A DNA stretch of 64,000 nucleotides from Heritagella_A intestinalis. Lineage in GTDB: Bacteria > Bacillota > Clostridia > Oscillospirales > Acutalibacteraceae. Both the position numbers and the translations under genes were made by a program. The stretch covers positions 62,001 to 126,000 of the forward strand of contig CAJFQF010000002.1 of assembly GCA_904418995.1 (NCBI GenBank). The letters are read 5' to 3'. The notes under the pieces are model-generated. The model had not been told where the DNA came from. It saw only the letters and a list, made by a program, of their open reading frames with translations, and did no database searches. Shown in pieces: positions 41,072 to 48,630 of this stretch (positions are counted from its first letter, which is position 1; the number at the start of each line of letters is the position of its first letter).

Positions 41072-41323
41072 ATGACGATTGCAGAAGTTTTGAACCATGA
41101 TAACGAATTCCTTTATATGCTCCTGGACAGAATGCGCAGCGATTGCGGCTATTTCCTGGGGAATGGGCACCGCCTTGTAAAACATCTTTGGGCCGGAAGC
41201 GTAGCGGAACAGATCGCATACATGAAAGCCATCTGGAACCACTTCCCAGAAGATGGGAAACCGGAATGGCTTACCATGGAAGAGATCAACGACCTGGAAA
41301 GAAGAATGAACATACCCCAATAA
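41072..41323 (+). CDS. LPD11-like domain protein
   Basis: ATG 41072 follows ACGGAGGAAA. The 83-residue protein (HDNEFLYMLLDRMRSDCGYFLG, KHLWAGSVAEQIAYMKAIWN, KPEWLTMEEINDLE) follows the pattern of LPD11, a stand-alone form of a domain found attached to large polyvalent proteins of conjugative elements and phages. The domain's function is unknown. It is good evidence that this segment comes from a mobile-element gene pool. Confidence 0.8.
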   Translation: MTIAEVLNHDNEFLYMLLDRMRSDCGYFLGNGHRLVKHLWAGSVAEQIAYMKAIWNHFPEDGKPEWLTMEEINDLERRMNIPQ

Positions 41324-41388
41324 CAACGAAAAATTTCCCGGCTTTTGTAACCCGTTAGTATTAAACACGAATAGGAGGTAGAAAAAAT

Positions 41389-41892
41389 ATGTCATGCATG
41401 GTATTAAAAGATAGCACCCTGGCGGAGATCGCCGACAAGCTGGAAAAGCTGATGAATCAGGAAGGCAATCCTATCTGGTTCGGAACCTGCAAGCGCCATA
41501 AGGTGGAATTTGCTTTGCTGGATTGCCTGAACCGGCGGGGAGGTTATAGCCGGAAGGAAATTTTCCGGAAGCTGTACAACCTGAACCTGAAGGCATACGC
41601 CGGGCGGTATCGGGAAGATTTCCATCCGGAAGAATTTCCAGATGAGTACTTGAAAGAACTTTTTACCAAGGTAGAACCGGTTCCCCGTGTGCAGTACAGC
41701 GCAGGCTGTTTTCTGCTCCGTCCCGTTGATTTCAATTTCATCCGTCAGCTGGATTGCTTAATCTACCAACTGGAAGAGGACGAAACCGCTAAACATCCGG
41801 TAACGCTTGCGATAAAAGAACTTCAGCAGGATCTCATGGTCTACATAGTCCGGAATAGCCCAGACTATAACCAGAAATCCTGGGGGGAATAA
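41389..41892 (+). CDS. Unknown mobile-element protein (167 aa)
   Basis: ATG 41389 follows TAGGAGGT. The protein has a helical N-terminal part and a segment with CKRHKVEFALLDCLNRRGGYS that looks compact, followed by FHPEEFPDEYLKELF and a long helical C-terminus. No recognised motif. Spacing in the operon is tight (about 20 bp to the next gene). Confidence 0.6.
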   Translation: MSCMVLKDSTLAEIADKLEKLMNQEGNPIWFGTCKRHKVEFALLDCLNRRGGYSRKEIFRKLYNLNLKAYAGRYREDFHPEEFPDEYLKELFTKVEPVPRVQYSAGCFLLRPVDFNFIRQLDCLIYQLEEDETAKHPVTLAIKELQQDLMVYIVRNSPDYNQKSWGE

Positions 41893-41911
41893 TACATAGG
41901 AGGATTTTAAA

Positions 41912-42247
41912 ATGGAATTTGGGAAAGCGTGCTATAGCTATGCATCCGTGCAAAACTGCATGGAGAAGGTAAAGGAACTCCCGGCAGTTCCGGAGAAGAA
42001 AGCCCAGCATCAGGCGGTATGCTATGGGGATCTGGTTCAGGCGTTTGATTATTGCTTGAACAGAACAGATTGCCTTTTGTTCGACCCCGATTTCAGCCCA
42101 TGGCGCGACTATGCCGATGCGGTCAACCAGAAGCAACCCAAAAAGGAACTGGATCGGCTCTATAGAGCTTGCGTCCGTTTCTTGAAGAATGAACTTAACG
42201 GGATTCTGTCTTTGATGGAATCCGGTGAAGTAGATAGCAAGGCGTAA
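41912..42247 (+). CDS. Unknown mobile-element protein (111 aa)
   Basis: ATG 41912 follows AGGAGG. The product is mainly helical (ELPAVPEKKAQHQAVCYGDLVQ, then LDRLYRACVRFLKNEL) with an acidic middle. No family recognised. It is six bases before the ribosome site of the next membrane gene. Confidence 0.6.
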   Translation: MEFGKACYSYASVQNCMEKVKELPAVPEKKAQHQAVCYGDLVQAFDYCLNRTDCLLFDPDFSPWRDYADAVNQKQPKKELDRLYRACVRFLKNELNGILSLMESGEVDSKA

Positions 42248-42261
42248 AGGAGGTGAATGAT

Positions 42262-42465
42262 ATGCTGACGTTTATAGAAATTTGCCTGCTCCTGATGATG
42301 GGGGCTTGCCTGTGCGCCCTGGTGTTCTATATCTTCCGGGATATGGCCAAGGATCGGAAAGCTAAACAGGAATGGCAGGAAGCCGAACAGCGGCGCAGGA
42401 GGCGGCAGGAAGCCGCCCAAGAAAAGAACAGAAACGAAATCGCCCGTAGCTTGGGCAAGCTGTAA
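42262..42465 (+). CDS. Small membrane protein with charged tail
   Basis: I chose ATG 42262, 8 nt after AAAGGAGG, over an upstream GTG inside the ribosome site. The 67 residues have one N-terminal transmembrane helix (FIEICLLLMMGACLCALVFYIF) and a highly charged coiled tail (DRKAKQEWQEAEQRRRRRQE). Topology resembles small conjugation or phage membrane adaptors. Function unknown. Confidence 0.62.
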   Translation: MLTFIEICLLLMMGACLCALVFYIFRDMAKDRKAKQEWQEAEQRRRRRQEAAQEKNRNEIARSLGKL

Positions 42466-42477
42466 GGAGGCAAAAAC

Positions 42478-42702
42478 ATGCAACAGATTCATCTGCAAGG
42501 CATTGGAAGGCGGCCTGCAATCCCGGCGGGCGAGTGCAAACCCGGAATGATCCGACTGTACAATTATGGCGCTACTGGTGAGATCGTCAGCGTGGAACCG
42601 CTGAAAGGCGGAAAGTCCGTCCGCTTGACAACCAGGGAAAACGGGAAGCTGTATGCCACGGTGAAGCGGAAAGATACGCTAATCGCCGTCGTACCCACCT
42701 GA
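42478..42702 (+). CDS. Small beta-rich protein (74 aa)
   Basis: ATG 42478 follows AAGGAGGC. The product has an SH3-like or barrel look (GMIRLYNYGATGEIVSVEPL, KSVRLTTRENGKLYATVKRK). No function recognised. A small hairpin CGGT-CGAA-ACCG and a TACATAA box follow it, resembling the structured leaders elsewhere in this operon. Confidence 0.6.
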   Translation: MQQIHLQGIGRRPAIPAGECKPGMIRLYNYGATGEIVSVEPLKGGKSVRLTTRENGKLYATVKRKDTLIAVVPT

Positions 42703-42791
42703 AGAGAACCGGATGGTAACCGGTCGAAACCGTCCTTGTGGGGGCGGTCGTGGGAAGCCACAAATACATAACAGAAAGGCGGAATGCTGGA

Positions 42792-42974
42792 ATGTTCAGT
42801 AAAAAAGTAAATCAGATTTGCGGAAGTCGAAAGGTTTCGCAATGCCCAGAATGCCCCCTGTTCAAAGTTTGTGATATGCCTGTGTATGAACAGCCGGGGG
42901 AAACCCTCCAGGAGAAAACCGCCTGGTGGGAGAATGAAATGAACAGAATAGCGGAAAGGGTGTGTACTAAATGA
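42792..42974 (+). CDS. Small Cys-rich protein (60 aa)
   Basis: I chose ATG 42792 after AAAGGCGG. It has ICGSRKVSQCPECPLFKVC, a four-Cys arrangement that probably binds zinc or an iron-sulfur centre, and a helical C-terminal half. The end overlaps the next gene by ATGA. Confidence 0.6.
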   Translation: MFSKKVNQICGSRKVSQCPECPLFKVCDMPVYEQPGETLQEKTAWWENEMNRIAERVCTK

Positions 42975-43792
42975 AATTATCTGAGGTAAGCACAGAATTC
43001 CAGCGGAAGCCCGTTTTGGTATATGGAAAGGGAAAGAATCAGAACAAGGTCGTCAATCATTTTGTGGAAGTCCAGCCGGTGCCTGGAACGAACTTCTGGA
43101 AGACGGCAAACACCACGAACCAGTGGGGAGAGGAGGTTTTTAGCCTTTACCTGTTCTTCCCGGAGGCCCAGAAAGGAATCCTGGTTCTGAATAAATGCAC
43201 GCACCCGGAACGGTACGACATGGACGTTCTGGCAGGACAGTATAAGCGGCTGGGATATACCAGTGCGGCAGAATTTCTCCGGGTCACGGAAGAATTCGCT
43301 CAAAAGAGCGGTTTTGTTAAGGATACGGAAATCGCTTTTATCCGGCAGTGGGAGCCGGAAAGGGCGGCGGAACTTGCGACCCTGAAACAGAAACAGCAGG
43401 CGGAAAAATGTGCGAGAGAAGCCGCTCAAGAGGCGGAAAAACGTGCAACGGAAGAAGCGCAGCGCAAGGCGGAAGAAGAAGCCAAACAGCAGCGCTTTGC
43501 AGAAATCCTGTGCGGATGGGAAAAGAAGCTCACGCCCATGGCGGCAGGCCGCGCCTTAAAGATTCTGGAGAAGCACGTCCGGTATAATGGGAAAGTTATG
43601 ACAGAATCGGCCTGGGTGAAGGCTGTCCTGGATGAGGGGTATTACCCCAGTCGTAGCGCATCCGGAGATTGCCATATGGTAAAGGATAACTATAGCTATA
43701 ACATCAAAAAGACCCTCTATGACTTTGCGGTGTTCCTGCTCCAGCAGAGGGAAATTGATAACTACTGGAACAGCAGGAGGTGCCAGCAATGA
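42971..43792 (+). CDS. Unknown mobile-element protein with coiled-coil (273 aa)
   Basis: The start overlaps the previous stop (ATGA). Residues 1-120 form an alpha/beta domain (VLVYGKGKNQNKVVNHFVEVQ, NFWKTANTTNQWGEEVFSLYL). Residues ~135-185 are an Ala/Glu/Lys-rich coiled coil. The C-terminal ~90 residues (MAAGRALKILEKHVRYNGKVM, later YNIKKTLYDFAVFLLQ) are a separate helical domain. No family recognised. Confidence 0.6.
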   Translation: MKLSEVSTEFQRKPVLVYGKGKNQNKVVNHFVEVQPVPGTNFWKTANTTNQWGEEVFSLYLFFPEAQKGILVLNKCTHPERYDMDVLAGQYKRLGYTSAAEFLRVTEEFAQKSGFVKDTEIAFIRQWEPERAAELATLKQKQQAEKCAREAAQEAEKRATEEAQRKAEEEAKQQRFAEILCGWEKKLTPMAAGRALKILEKHVRYNGKVMTESAWVKAVLDEGYYPSRSASGDCHMVKDNYSYNIKKTLYDFAVFLLQQREIDNYWNSRRCQQ

Positions 43793-43816
43793 GATAAACT
43801 GGGTGCCCTGGCGGGT

Positions 43817-43864
43817 CACACCAATAACGGCCCGCATCCAGCCGGAAACGGCTATCTTACATAA
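43817..43864 (+). ncRNA. Structured 5' leader with GNRA hairpin (copy 2)
   Basis: The block ACGGCCCGCATCCAGCC precedes AGCCG-GAAA-CGGCT (43840-43853), then TTACATA and AAGGAGG of the next gene. Compared with copy 1 at 39771-39828 the loop changes GCAA to GAAA and the closing pair C-G to G-C, keeping the stem. That compensating change supports a conserved RNA fold. Confidence 0.45.
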
Positions 43865-43878
43865 GGAGGAACAGAACG

Positions 43879-44091
43879 ATGAACACTATCTCGTTTGAAG
43901 TCAACAACCAGCGCCGGATGGAGCTTTTGCAGCGCGAACACGATGGGCACGTTTTGTTGCTGGTGAGGGATGCTCATGGCAATTTGGAGAACATCTCGGA
44001 TGAGGAAGCGTTTATCAGCCCCGGCGATTTTGTGATGCTGATGAACTATTACCGCCTGTGCAAGAGAGAGAACAGGCCGATTTTGGAATGA
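43879..44091 (+). CDS. Small unknown protein (70 aa)
   Basis: ATG 43879 follows AAGGAGG. The product has a beta-strand pattern (TISFEVNNQRRMELLQREHDG, HVLLLVRDAHGNLENI) and an SPGDFVMLMNYYR helix. It follows the GNRA leader. No function recognised; short beta proteins of this kind are common in conjugative elements. Confidence 0.6.
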   Translation: MNTISFEVNNQRRMELLQREHDGHVLLLVRDAHGNLENISDEEAFISPGDFVMLMNYYRLCKRENRPILE

Positions 44092-44104
44092 AAGGAGCGA
44101 TCAA

Positions 44105-44617
44105 GTGGATTCCATTGATTTAAAACAATTTCGAGCAATGCGCAAAAAAGTGGGTGTGTGCCGGGATTGTGGGAAAGAAGACGCCTATACCATGGTTGGC
44201 CGATTGCTTTGTGCTGAATGTGCGGAAAAAGACCGGTTGCGTCATGAACAGGATAGAAAAGATCCGGTAAAATATCAAAAAATGCTGGATAGCCACAACA
44301 ACATGAGAAACCGTCGGAAGATCCAGGGGATGTGTACCCTCTGCGGAAAAAGTTTGCCGGAGAAATGGCCTTATGTGACTTGCGATACTTGCCGGGCTCG
44401 TCAAAAAAGATACTCGGAACACGCTCGAAGGAGGAGGGGAGTTCCAACTTGGGAAGAGCGCACATCTGGGGAAGTATGTTTTATCTGCGGAGCTCCTCCG
44501 ATAAAAGGGTTGAAAGTTTGCGCAGAGTGCAAAGAGCGTTTAGATAAACACAGACCATTAAAGCCAAAGGAGGGCCACGTATGGCGAAAGCAACAGGTAG
44601 TTCTTCCAAGCAAGTGA
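44105..44617 (+). CDS. Multi-zinc-ribbon protein
   Basis: GTG 44105 follows AAAGGAGC. The 170 residues contain paired CxxC motifs: CRDCGKED...CAECAEK, CTLCGKSL...CDTCRAR, and CFICGAPP...CAECKER, so three zinc ribbons separated by basic helices. It probably binds nucleic acid or acts as a regulator. The end overlaps the start of the methyltransferase-like gene by 37 bp. Confidence 0.72.
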   Translation: MDSIDLKQFRAMRKKVGVCRDCGKEDAYTMVGRLLCAECAEKDRLRHEQDRKDPVKYQKMLDSHNNMRNRRKIQGMCTLCGKSLPEKWPYVTCDTCRARQKRYSEHARRRRGVPTWEERTSGEVCFICGAPPIKGLKVCAECKERLDKHRPLKPKEGHVWRKQQVVLPSK

Positions 44618-44964
44618 AGTCAAAAAGACGTGTAAAAGATTTTGGAGAAGTATTCACGGCTGAGCGAGAGGTCAAAGCTATGTGTGACTTAATTCCAGAT
44701 TGGACTGGGAATGTTTTAGAGCCAGCATGTGGAAACGGGAATTTTTTGGTAGAGATTGCAAGGCGGAAATTGGCATCCGGAATGAGCATTGAGGAAACAG
44801 CAAATAGCATTTTTGGGGTAGATATTTTGACGGACAATGTTATGGAAGCAAGGAGGCGTTTAGCAGAAATATTGCCTGGTACTGAAAAAATATTGGCCAA
44901 GAATATAGTTTGCGGAGATTTTTTAAAACCGCAAACTATATGGTTTTTGAAAGGTGGAATTTAG
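44581..44964 (+). CDS. Short SAM-dependent methyltransferase-like protein, catalytic motif absent
   Basis: The 127-residue protein has DFGEVFTAEREVKAMCDLI and the SAM-binding motif VLEPACGNGNFLVEIARRKL of type I/IIG N6-adenine methyltransferases, plus FGVDILTDNVMEARRRL. The frame ends at GDFLKPQTIWFLKGGI, before the place where NPPY would be expected. It is either a truncated enzyme or a SAM-binding protein of another use. The next gene starts one base after its stop. Confidence 0.65.
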   Translation: MAKATGSSSKQVKSKRRVKDFGEVFTAEREVKAMCDLIPDWTGNVLEPACGNGNFLVEIARRKLASGMSIEETANSIFGVDILTDNVMEARRRLAEILPGTEKILAKNIVCGDFLKPQTIWFLKGGI

Positions 44965-45501
44965 ATGAATAAACAGCAGATCAAGAGACTGGAATCCTGG
45001 GTAAACAGGTACACAAAATGCGATCCTTCATTGTTGTATGTGGAAAAATATGGCGGTCGTCTTTATATGACGAATGGTATAATTGCTTTTAACACTCCTA
45101 TCGATGCGCTGGCGACGCACAACACAAGAGAGAGAACAATTCATCCGTTCTTTGAGATGGTGCCAGACGGTGTGATTGTTCGCATAAGAACTTCTCAGCT
45201 TCTTGAGGTTTTAAAGACTTGTAAGCCAAAGAAGGGCGAGAAGGCTTTGCCGGTACGCTTACATCGTAGCCTTGTAAATCCGGAATACCTGTCCTGTGTT
45301 TTGCGGATTTTAGGGAACAGCGTGGAAATGGCGTTGCCGGAATCCTGGAAATCTCCGCTGCTTTTTGCTGGAAAAGAGATGGGAGCACTTCTAATGCCGG
45401 TAAGAGTATCGGGAGATAGCGATAACATCCCCATGATTGATTATGAGCAGTTGGCCCAGGTGCCGAAAGGCTGGGTGCTGAACAGCCCTTGGAAACAGTA
45501 A
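44965..45501 (+). CDS. Unknown protein, weakly clamp-like (178 aa)
   Basis: The gene begins at the base after the preceding stop, with GGTGG upstream. The first half (LYVEKYGGRLYMTNGIIAFNT) and second half (LRILGNSVEMALPESWKSPLLF, then GALLMPVRV) recall the repeated strand pattern and final LLMPVRL of beta-clamp domains. The match is faint. It precedes the nuclease cassette. Function should be treated as unknown. Confidence 0.5.
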   Translation: MNKQQIKRLESWVNRYTKCDPSLLYVEKYGGRLYMTNGIIAFNTPIDALATHNTRERTIHPFFEMVPDGVIVRIRTSQLLEVLKTCKPKKGEKALPVRLHRSLVNPEYLSCVLRILGNSVEMALPESWKSPLLFAGKEMGALLMPVRVSGDSDNIPMIDYEQLAQVPKGWVLNSPWKQ

Positions 45502-45550
45502 TGCCAAAGGGAGCCTCAAAATATTTTTGAGAGAAAACAGAGAAAGTTGC

Positions 45551-45579
45551 TTTCAATTCCCTTGGGGATCGGGTATACT
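45551..45579 (+). promoter_or_regulatory. Promoter for ATPase-nuclease cassette
   Basis: TTTCAA (45551-45556), 17-bp spacer, TATACT (45574-45579), then ATAACAAAAGGAGG and the ATG at 45601. The -10 is near consensus and the -35 is weak. It gives the cassette its own transcription inside the longer operon. Confidence 0.55.
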
Positions 45580-45600
45580 TATAACAAAAGGAGGGATTGC

Positions 45601-46632
45601 ATGGCTATTAAAAAGGTCCAGATCAAAAACATAACGGTATTTGACAAAATGGAATTGGAATTCTCTCCAGGTATCAACGTTTTTGTAGGAGATAATGGAG
45701 TGGGAAAAACTCACCTTATGAAAATCCTGTACAGCGCTTGTCAAGCGTCTGATCCTAAGGTTTCTTTTAGCCAAAAGATGGTGAGATGCTTTTGCCCTGA
45801 TGATTATAAGATTGCAAGACTCATTCATAGAAAACAAGGTATGGTAGATGCTTGTGTCCGAGTTACCAGTCAAGATGGGGCGGATTCTAAAGCTATATCA
45901 GCCGCTTTTAACAACAAAACAAAAAAATGGGATGCGAATATTTCTGGTATTGATGGCTGGGAAAAGCACGCTGAAATGTTAAAGAGCGTTTTTATACCAG
46001 CTAAAGAAATATTATCAAATTCCTTTAACCTCAATGCTGCTGTTGAGAAAAATAATATTATATTTGACGATACCTATCTCGATATCATTAACGCAGCAAA
46101 GATTGATATTTCTGTTGGAAAGGATGCCGCTAAGAAAAGAGATATACTGAAACGAATAGAAGAGATCATTAACGGCAAAGTTACCTTTGATGTAAAAAGA
46201 GATGAATTCTATTTAAGACGCAAAGGAACTAAGTTTGAATTTAATTTAGTGGCAGAAGGCCTTCGGAAGTTTGCCCTCTTGTGGCAGCTTATCAAAAATG
46301 GGGCGTTAATGAACGGCGCGATATTGTTTTGGGATGAGCCAGAAGCAAATATCAATCCGATTCATATTCCAGTTATCGTAGAAATTCTCCTGGAGCTTCA
46401 AAGAAACGGCGTGCAGATTTTTGTCTCAACTCACGATTATATCTTGGCCAAATATTTTGATATTTATCGAACAGATTCTGATAGCGTTGACTTTTCGTTT
46501 TTCTACTTTGAAGACGAAGAAGTCAGATGCAAACAAGGGAAAACTTTTGATTCGGTAGAAAACAATCCTATTATGAAAGCATTTGATGGGTTGTTGGATA
46601 CTGTATATGGAAAGCTGTTGGCTGAAATATGA
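45601..46632 (+). CDS. AAA/ABC-type ATPase of a two-gene (likely defence) cassette
   Basis: ATG 45601 follows AAGGAGG (343 residues). It has GDNGVGKT (Walker A, 30-37), AEGLRKFALL (signature-like, 218-227), ILFWDEPEANINP (Walker B, 241-253) and VSTHD (switch His278), the AAA_15/AAA_21 layout shared by OLD, PtuA and PARIS AriA proteins. It overlaps the downstream nuclease-like gene by ATGA, and the pair has its own promoter and terminator. The two genes are AT-richer than their neighbours. An anti-phage or anti-plasmid role is inferred. Confidence 0.82.
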   Translation: MAIKKVQIKNITVFDKMELEFSPGINVFVGDNGVGKTHLMKILYSACQASDPKVSFSQKMVRCFCPDDYKIARLIHRKQGMVDACVRVTSQDGADSKAISAAFNNKTKKWDANISGIDGWEKHAEMLKSVFIPAKEILSNSFNLNAAVEKNNIIFDDTYLDIINAAKIDISVGKDAAKKRDILKRIEEIINGKVTFDVKRDEFYLRRKGTKFEFNLVAEGLRKFALLWQLIKNGALMNGAILFWDEPEANINPIHIPVIVEILLELQRNGVQIFVSTHDYILAKYFDIYRTDSDSVDFSFFYFEDEEVRCKQGKTFDSVENNPIMKAFDGLLDTVYGKLLAEI

Positions 46633-47138
46633 AGTGCTTTATAGAAGAAAATGAAATTTATCAAATAGATGTTTCTGCGTCGATATGGGCCACTGATGAA
46701 TTGAACAATATTTTTCATTCTACAAAAACTGAGCTATCTGATGTTGACTGGGTAATCGAAACCCCAGAGTCTTTGTTGTTGGTTGAGTACAAAAATGCAA
46801 ACTTTGCAGGAGCTGCTAATCCAGGAGCATTTCAACCTGGCTCAGACAAGTTGATTTCAAAAGTCGTCCGCAAATACTATGATAGTTGTTTTTATCTGGA
46901 TGCTATTGGAAAGAACAAACCTAAAATCTATATTTATATTTTAGAATTTCCACTTGGAGACAAAGTTACCCGAAAGCTTATTCGGGAACGATTAACGCTA
47001 AAGTTGCCTTTTGCTCTTCAGCGGACAGAGGGAGTTAGGAAGGAGCTAATCCGAAGGGTAGAGGTTCTTTCGATCGAAGAGTGGAATTCTCATAGCGTTT
47101 ACGGAAGCTATAAAATTAAAAAAATAGAAGATACATAA
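46629..47138 (+). CDS. PD-(D/E)XK-like nuclease partner of the ATPase
   Basis: The 169-residue protein starts in the ATPase stop codon. The strand pair SDVDWVIETPESLLLVEYKNAN supplies Asp38/Asp40, then Glu53 and Lys55, in the D...ExK arrangement of restriction-type nucleases. The C-terminal half is helical and basic. Coupled to an OLD/PtuA-like ATPase, it is probably the effector of the cassette. It does not look like the HNH PtuB, TOPRIM AriB or DUF4435 partners of known systems. The nuclease call is moderate. Confidence 0.65.
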   Translation: MKCFIEENEIYQIDVSASIWATDELNNIFHSTKTELSDVDWVIETPESLLLVEYKNANFAGAANPGAFQPGSDKLISKVVRKYYDSCFYLDAIGKNKPKIYIYILEFPLGDKVTRKLIRERLTLKLPFALQRTEGVRKELIRRVEVLSIEEWNSHSVYGSYKIKKIEDT

Positions 47139-47143
47139 AGAAA

Positions 47144-47168
47144 GAGACCGCCCAATCGGAACGGTCTC
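47144..47168. terminator. Bidirectional intrinsic terminator
   Basis: GAGACCG and CGGTCTC form a 7-bp perfect stem with an 11-nt loop. On the plus strand TATTTTTAT follows, ending the ATPase-nuclease cassette; on the minus strand TTTCTTTAT follows, ending the convergent lipoprotein operon. Confidence 0.75.
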
Positions 47169-47185
47169 TATTTTTATGCCTTATT

Positions 47186-47572
47186 TTAGGAAAGGAGATG
47201 ACAAAGGGGGTTATTCATTGCCATAATGCCACCGATAATCCCACCCAAAACGGCCAGAACCAAAGCGATGATCACAATGTACTCGATAATCTTGATGCGG
47301 TTCTCCATACTGGAAACCTCTTCAAGAATTTGAGCCAGCAGGACAGCAGAAACCTTGTCCGGTGTGTTGTCCGGCTCTCTTGTGTAGATAGTAGACGAAC
47401 CACGATTCGGGTCAGGCTTGCTCTCATACTTCTCATGGAACTCAGAGTTGGGCAGCGTATCCCTGGCGGTCTCATATTCTTCTTTGGAGATTTTCAATGC
47501 GCTGTCGGGGAGGGTTTGTTTTTTGACACTTTCATAACGATCTGTCACAATAAATCCTTCTTTCAAGTTCAT
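47186..47572 (-). CDS. Tail-anchored membrane protein (128 aa)
   Basis: ATG 47572 lies 6 bp after the lipoprotein stop. A charged soluble N-terminal part (about 90 residues) is followed by one hydrophobic helix (IIEYIVIIALVLAVLGGIIG) near the C-terminus. Layout resembles the membrane protein next to the repressor at 38474-38827. Co-directional with the lipoprotein and the RHH protein. Function unknown. Confidence 0.65.
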   Translation of the reverse strand: MNLKEGFIVTDRYESVKKQTLPDSALKISKEEYETARDTLPNSEFHEKYESKPDPNRGSSTIYTREPDNTPDKVSAVLLAQILEEVSSMENRIKIIEYIVIIALVLAVLGGIIGGIMAMNNPLCHLLS

Positions 47573-47578
47573 TTGGAA

Positions 47579-48283
47579 TTATTTTCTTACATCAAACGAA
47601 TATTGCTTAGCGCCTTCTTTGAGTGAGAAGATAATTTCTATTGAATATTCGCTATATTCGACTTCACTGGGAACTTCAAATAAATAATGAATATATTCTC
47701 GCGTTAAAGGGTCAACGCTTGTAATGTTTGTATACGTAAAATCGCTATGGTCTACGTACTCCAATATGGAAAATCCAGTGTAATGATATTCATCATCATA
47801 CACAAGTTCAGCAGAAATTACTTCGTCAGCCATAACTGCATTTGATTCATAGTTCTCATAGGAAAAACACACATCGACGTAGGTCTTCCCAGAACTGGCC
47901 TCGTAATAATTGTAGAAAATATCCGGGTTCGATGGGGAGATGACGTTCGCAATCTTTGCGTACTCAATGGATACGGAGCCTAACTGATCTCTGGGGTCAC
48001 GCAAAAAATTAGGGCCTGGTATTTCAATTGTCTCTCCTTGCATTACTTTAGTGGGAAACAAATATACCGGTTCCGAAGACGAAGAAGAAACGGCGCTTTC
48101 ATAGGTTGAGGAAAAGGAAGAACTTTCAGGCGCAGAGTTCAATTCATCCAGCTTTGAGTTTGCTTCTTCCAGTTCGGAAGCAAGCCGGTCATATTCCTCT
48201 TGGGATACGCCTGAAGAACTACATCCCGCTATGGCCCCGCACATCATAATGCCTGCCAGGATAGCGCAAACCATCTTTTTCAT
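47579..48283 (-). CDS. Secreted lipoprotein (234 aa)
   Basis: The N-terminus is a lipoprotein signal: MKKMVCAILAGIMMCGAIAGC with the lipobox AIAGC (Cys21). A coiled-coil stretch (~28-50) and a Ser-rich linker precede a beta-rich domain. It would be anchored on the outer face of the cell membrane. In prophages, such lipoproteins may alter the surface (superinfection exclusion or host fitness); that is inference. It forms a small minus-strand operon with its neighbours. Confidence 0.75.
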   Translation of the reverse strand: MKKMVCAILAGIMMCGAIAGCSSSGVSQEEYDRLASELEEANSKLDELNSAPESSSFSSTYESAVSSSSSEPVYLFPTKVMQGETIEIPGPNFLRDPRDQLGSVSIEYAKIANVISPSNPDIFYNYYEASSGKTYVDVCFSYENYESNAVMADEVISAELVYDDEYHYTGFSILEYVDHSDFTYTNITSVDPLTREYIHYLFEVPSEVEYSEYSIEIIFSLKEGAKQYSFDVRK

Positions 48284-48304
48284 GATAAATCCCTCATTCT
48301 TAAC

Positions 48305-48499
48305 TTAGTTTAAATCAGAAGCGTTTTTACCCATGTCGGCGTGTATCAATTCGACAATGTACGCATTCAGGCTTTTGCCTTGGGCTTTTGCGTAGGCTTG
48401 GATTTCAGCCTTTTGACCCTTGGGAATTCGGATTCTAATTTCATCTTGCGTTTTCAAATAGTTTTCATTGGCGCGTTTTCGAGCTTCGCTAATAGGCAC
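48305..48499 (-). CDS. Ribbon-helix-helix (Arc-type) regulator
   Basis: I chose GTG at 48499 (64 residues), 8 nt after AAGGAG. The pattern DEIRIRIPKGQKAEIQAYAKAQGKSLNAYIVELI is that of a ribbon-helix-helix DNA-binding protein. It faces the integrase gene across a region with a 10-bp inverted repeat (48517-48553) and a consensus promoter, so it may control both. Possibly also an antitoxin-like regulator of the lipoprotein operon. Confidence 0.72.
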   Translation of the reverse strand: MPISEARKRANENYLKTQDEIRIRIPKGQKAEIQAYAKAQGKSLNAYIVELIHADMGKNASDLN

Positions 48500-48516
48500 T
48501 AAAATCACTCCTTATA

Positions 48517-48553
48517 TATGGGAACATACAAGTTGTACGAATCTGTTCCCATA
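48517..48553. promoter_or_regulatory. Operator-like inverted repeat between RHH and integrase genes
   Basis: TATGGGAACA (48517-48526) and TGTTCCCATA (48544-48553) form a perfect 10-bp inverted repeat with a 17-bp spacer that itself contains ACAAGTTGT. It lies 18 bp upstream of the RHH start. The likely binder is the adjacent RHH protein. Confidence 0.55.
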
Positions 48554-48572
48554 CATTTTGGCAAATTGCGAA

Positions 48573-48601
48573 TTGAATTACATGGGCACATTCATTATAA
48601 T
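48573..48601 (+). promoter_or_regulatory. Promoter of tyrosine recombinase gene
   Basis: TTGAAT (48573-48578), 17-bp spacer, TATAAT (48596-48601), then AAAGGAGGAATCTC and ATG 48631. The -10 is perfect. Confidence 0.75.
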
Positions 48602-48630
48602 AAAGGCACAAATACAAAGGAGGAATCTCA

